Shown here one piece after another: positions 61,166 to 64,000 of a stretch of DNA of 64,000 nucleotides. The notes beneath the pieces are model-generated. The model had not been told where the DNA came from, searched no databases, and saw nothing but the letters and a program-made list of their open reading frames with translations. Origin of the DNA: Streptomyces sp. KL109B (GTDB taxonomy: Bacteria > Actinomycetota > Actinomycetes > Streptomycetales > Streptomycetaceae); the NCBI RefSeq assembly GCF_030766935.1, contig NZ_JASERL010000002.1, positions 620,001-684,000 on the forward strand. The letters run 5' to 3'. Every line of letters starts with the position of its first letter. The first letter of the stretch is position 1. The position numbers and the translations under genes are program-made.

Positions 61166-61340
61166 GCTCTCCCCCCACCCCGAGTCCAACTCGCCCTGTT
61201 CTGACCGTACTTGAGCCCTACGCGGACGCCAATGCCCGCCGCCCACGCGAACGATTCACCCCCTTGCCCCCTCCCCCGAAGATCGCTACGGTCCGGTTCG
61301 ACCTCGCTTTCTACGCGCGTCAACCGAGAGGCCCCGCTCC

Positions 61341-62321
61341 ATGCAGTTGCGCCACAAGTCCCTGCTCTCCGCCGCCTTCGTCACCCTGGCCCTCGCCGCC
61401 CCCGCCCGCGCGGGCGCCCCGGAGCCCGCCCCCGAACCCGGCGGCTGGCAGCAGGTCGGCGACGACGCCAAGTCCGGGGTCAGCGGACTCGCCCTCACCG
61501 ACACCGGCGCGGGCTCGGCCGACGGCTCCGTAGAGGCCCTCGTCGTACACGACAACAAGAAGCCCGGCGAGCAGCGGCTCAGCCGCGTCACCTTCCACCC
61601 CGCCGCGCCGAAGGACACGAAGGTGGCGCCCGTCGCGTGGGACGGCATGGCGCCCAAGGACCTGGAGGCGATCGAGGCGGTGCCGGGCAGGCCGGGCGAG
61701 TTCATGGCGCTCGCCAGCCGGGGGCTCATATACCGGCTGCACGTCGACGGGGACACGGCGAAGGTTCTCGACCTGGCGCCGCTGCCCGCCATCCCCGAGG
61801 GCGCGGACTTCGAGGGCTTCGCGCTCGGTACGTCGCACGGGCGGACGGTCGCCGTATGGGCGGACCGGGGCGCGGGAGCGGACCGTCCCGCGACGGTGTT
61901 CGCGGCGCCGTTCTCGTTCAACGAGTACGGGGAGGCCGAGTTCGGGAACGTACGAGAGGCGGAGTTCCGCGCGGCCTACCCGAAGGGGGACGTGCGGCAC
62001 GTCAGTGACATCTCCGTCACCAAGTCCGGCCGGGTGATGGTGAGTTCGGCCGCCGACTCCGGCGACGACGGCCCCTTCGCCTCGGCCGTGAGCGAGGCGG
62101 GGCGGGTGGCGCTGAACGCGTCGGGCACGAAGGCGACGCTGCGGATCGGCACCCCGCCCCGTACCGCGACGAAGAAGTTCGACGGCCGCAAGATCGAGGG
62201 CGTCGAGTGCCTGCCCGGCACCGGCACGGACGGCCCGGCGCTGCTCGGCACGGATGACGAGAACCTGGGCGGCTACGTCACGTTGGCTCGCGTATGCAGG
62301 AGTCAACACGCGACGCGATGA
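61341..62321 (+). CDS. Secreted protein of unknown function
   Basis: The 326-residue protein has a clear signal peptide (MQLRHKSLLSAAFVTLALAA, then PARAGA with cleavage near 25). The mature part has repeated beta-strand patterns (SGLALTDTGAG, EALVVHDNKKPGE, FMALASRGLIYRLHVDGDTA, DFEGFALGTSHGRTVAVWAD) resembling a beta-propeller. No catalytic motif is visible. It is followed by a long bidirectional hairpin. Family not recognised. Confidence 0.8.
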   Translation: MQLRHKSLLSAAFVTLALAAPARAGAPEPAPEPGGWQQVGDDAKSGVSGLALTDTGAGSADGSVEALVVHDNKKPGEQRLSRVTFHPAAPKDTKVAPVAWDGMAPKDLEAIEAVPGRPGEFMALASRGLIYRLHVDGDTAKVLDLAPLPAIPEGADFEGFALGTSHGRTVAVWADRGAGADRPATVFAAPFSFNEYGEAEFGNVREAEFRAAYPKGDVRHVSDISVTKSGRVMVSSAADSGDDGPFASAVSEAGRVALNASGTKATLRIGTPPRTATKKFDGRKIEGVECLPGTGTDGPALLGTDDENLGGYVTLARVCRSQHATR

Positions 62322-62391
62322 GGGTCGACAGGACACAGAGGGCACCGTTGGCGAATTCGGGTCCTGGGCCAGGGGGACACGGCCCCTGCTC

Positions 62392-62433
62392 GGAAAAGTG
62401 TCGCAGTTATACGTACAACTGCGACACCTTTCC
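62392..62433. terminator. Bidirectional terminator between convergent genes
   Basis: GTGTCGCAGTT (62398-62408) and AACTGCGACAC (62417-62427) form a perfect 11-bp stem. One mismatch outward, GGAAA pairs with TTTCC, giving a total stem of 16 pairs. A-rich and T-rich flanks (AAAA before, TTT after) suit termination in both directions, between the secreted protein and the transporter. AGTTATACGTACAACT within it is less GC-rich than its surroundings. Confidence 0.8.
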
Positions 62434-62503
62434 GCGCCCACACCTCCCCCACCGGGTTCGCCAACAGCGTCCGTAGGGCGACGCCGTCAACGGGCCGTGC
62501 CGG

Positions 62504-63976
62504 TCAGTGCGCGCCCGCTGCCGAAGGCGTGCCGCGCTGTTCCGCGATGTCGCCGCCCGACTCCATCGGTGACGTGACGTCGTCGGCGTCGCGTCCCTTG
62601 CCGATGTGGTTGAACAGCAGGTTGAGGACGACCGCCGCGACGCAGCCGGTGGAGATGCCCGAGTCCAGGATGATCTTCGCGTTCTCCGGGAACGCGTGGT
62701 AGAAGTCCGGGACCGCGATCGGGATCAGGCCGACGGCGAGCGAGACGGCCACGATGAGGACGTTGTTGTCCTTGTCCATGTTGGCCTTGACCAGGGTCTG
62801 GATGCCGCTGGCCGCGACCGAGCCGAAGAGTACGACGCCCGCGCCGCCGAGCACCGGGCGCGGCACGACGGCGATCAGCGAGGCCGCCATCGGGCACAGG
62901 CCCATCAGGACGAGGAAGCCACCGCCGGCGGCGACGACGTACCGGCTGCGGATCTTCGTCATGGCGACGAGGCCGATGTTCTGGGCGAAGGCGCTGCACA
63001 TGAAGCCGTTGAACAGCGGGCTGACGGCGGTGCCGAGGGTGTCGGCGCGCAGGCCGGCCGCGATGGTCTTCTCGTCGGCCGGGCGGTCGACGATCTCACC
63101 GAGGGCGAGCATGTCGGCGGTCGACTCGGTCATCGAGACGACCATGACGACGCACAGCGAGACGATGGCCGCGCCGGCGAACTGCGGGGCTCCGAAGTGG
63201 AACGGGGTCGGGAAGCCGATGATGTCCGCTTCGCCGACCGGCGAGAAGTCCGTGGCGCCGAACGGGATCGCGATCAGCGTGCCGATCACCAGGCCGAGCA
63301 GTACGGCGATCTGCTTGACGAAGCCCGAGGTGAAGCGGCGGATGACCAGCACGATCACGAGAGTGACGCCGGCCAGCGCCAGGTTCTTCATCGAGCCGTA
63401 GTCCGGCGCCTTCGTGTCAGGACCTTGAGCCCAGCCGAACGCGACGGGCATCAGCGAGACACCGATGAGCGTGATGACCGTGCCGGTGACGACCGGTGGG
63501 AAGAACCGGACCAGCTTGGAGAAGAAGGGCGCGGCTATGAAGCCGAGCACACCCGCGACGATCACTGCTCCGAAGATGATCGGCAGCGCGTCGTCCTTGT
63601 CCTTCGTCGAGCCGACGACGGCGAGCATCGGGGCGACGCCCGCGAAGGTCACACCGTTGACGAACGGAAGCCGGGCGCCGATCTTCCAGATGCCGAGCGT
63701 CTGGAGGAAGGTCGCGAGTCCCGCCGTGAAGAGGCAGGCGCCGGTCAGGAACGTGAGGTCCTTCGGGCTGAGGCCGATCGCCGCGCCGACGATGAGCGGG
63801 GGCGCGACCACGCCCGCGTACATCGCGGCCACGTGCTGCAGGCCCGTAGTCGCCATCTTCAGTGGTGGCAACTTCTCGTCGACCGGGTGTTTGGTATGTC
63901 CCGCACTCGCTGCCGCGTCCACGGCCGGCTCGTCGGGGGTGTTGCCTTGCTTGGTGAACCTGGGCTTCGTCGCCAC
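62504..63976 (-). CDS. NCS2-family nucleobase:cation symporter
   Basis: The 490-residue transporter has about 14 membrane segments. NCS2 marks are GLQHVAAMYAGVVAPPLIVG (TM1, with the conserved QH), MTESTADMLALGEI (TM8, with Glu for base binding) and the signature CSAFAQNIGLVAMTKIRSRY (TM10, Q-N-x-G-x4-T-K). It starts at GTG 63976. Members import uracil, xanthine or uric acid; uptake of purines for the allantoin pathway or of uracil fits the window, but specificity is not readable here. Confidence 0.92.
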   Translation of the reverse strand: MATKPRFTKQGNTPDEPAVDAAASAGHTKHPVDEKLPPLKMATTGLQHVAAMYAGVVAPPLIVGAAIGLSPKDLTFLTGACLFTAGLATFLQTLGIWKIGARLPFVNGVTFAGVAPMLAVVGSTKDKDDALPIIFGAVIVAGVLGFIAAPFFSKLVRFFPPVVTGTVITLIGVSLMPVAFGWAQGPDTKAPDYGSMKNLALAGVTLVIVLVIRRFTSGFVKQIAVLLGLVIGTLIAIPFGATDFSPVGEADIIGFPTPFHFGAPQFAGAAIVSLCVVMVVSMTESTADMLALGEIVDRPADEKTIAAGLRADTLGTAVSPLFNGFMCSAFAQNIGLVAMTKIRSRYVVAAGGGFLVLMGLCPMAASLIAVVPRPVLGGAGVVLFGSVAASGIQTLVKANMDKDNNVLIVAVSLAVGLIPIAVPDFYHAFPENAKIILDSGISTGCVAAVVLNLLFNHIGKGRDADDVTSPMESGGDIAEQRGTPSAAGAH

Positions 63977-64000
63977 TGCGGCTCCTCCGGTTGTTTTCCA

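Overview
The window is high-GC actinobacterial DNA. Dense GTG/ATG-started genes, ATGA/GTGA overlaps, a conservon operon, an RNase Sa homologue and the gene order allR-allB-alc with a nearby malate synthase all point to Streptomyces. No tRNA, rRNA or CRISPR array is visible. Everything here is read from sequence and family knowledge; no searches were run.

Region 1 (1-9804) is a compact natural-product cluster. A divergent MarR gene (cut by the left edge) and a nitroreductase flank three evenly spaced palindromes. They are followed by a TrpF-like barrel, uracil phosphoribosyltransferase, an EamA exporter, a single-module NRPS (adenylation-oxidase-thiolation-thioesterase, the architecture of indigoidine synthetase), a small Pro-1 tautomerase, a pseudouridine-5'-phosphate glycosidase-type C-glycosynthase and a PRPP synthetase, and a strong terminator closes the run. 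This combination is the hallmark of C-nucleoside antibiotics of the minimycin/showdomycin kind, with the phosphoribosyltransferase and exporter as likely self-protection. The TrpF-like protein and tautomerase may mark a variant product.

Region 2 (9963-13635) is a mobile scar. An IS112-like (IS5-group) insertion sequence is split by a 2.16-kb group II intron with its own reverse transcriptase, and the IS abuts the first 29 codons of a 3-oxoadipate enol-lactonase gene.

Region 3 (13714-22593) carries a sugar or polyol uptake system (two paralogous lipoprotein binding proteins, permease, single-domain ATPase), a ROK kinase, a GntR/HutC regulator and a Gfo/Idh/MocA dehydrogenase. A shared TGTCNGNACA palindrome suggests one regulon. 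A thioesterase and a P450 follow.

Region 4 (23899-29324) is a second mobile zone. A tandem repeat array precedes the tail of a response-regulator gene. An IS605-like element with intact tnpA and tnpB lies between that tail and its presumed partner kinase, and an IS1182-type element sits exactly in the loop of the IS605 terminal hairpin.

Region 5 (29504-45313) is mostly chromosomal housekeeping: RNase Sa, the allantoin pathway (allantoicase, allantoinase, AllR), an FtsX-type ABC exporter with a two-component system, a MocR regulator, a MobA-like nucleotidyltransferase and malate synthase. The same AllR-like box stands before allB/allR and before aceB, joining purine-ring breakdown to glyoxylate use. 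Region 6 (45382-64000) holds a conservon (cvnABCD) with HipA-like and MHYT genes, an HxlR/aminotransferase divergon, a decayed C39-like peptidase gene, a SWIM/SNF2 operon, small enzymes, a TMEM175-type channel, a secreted protein and an NCS2 nucleobase transporter. A dispersed GC-rich palindromic repeat recurs at least six times, once inside the cvnA reading frame.
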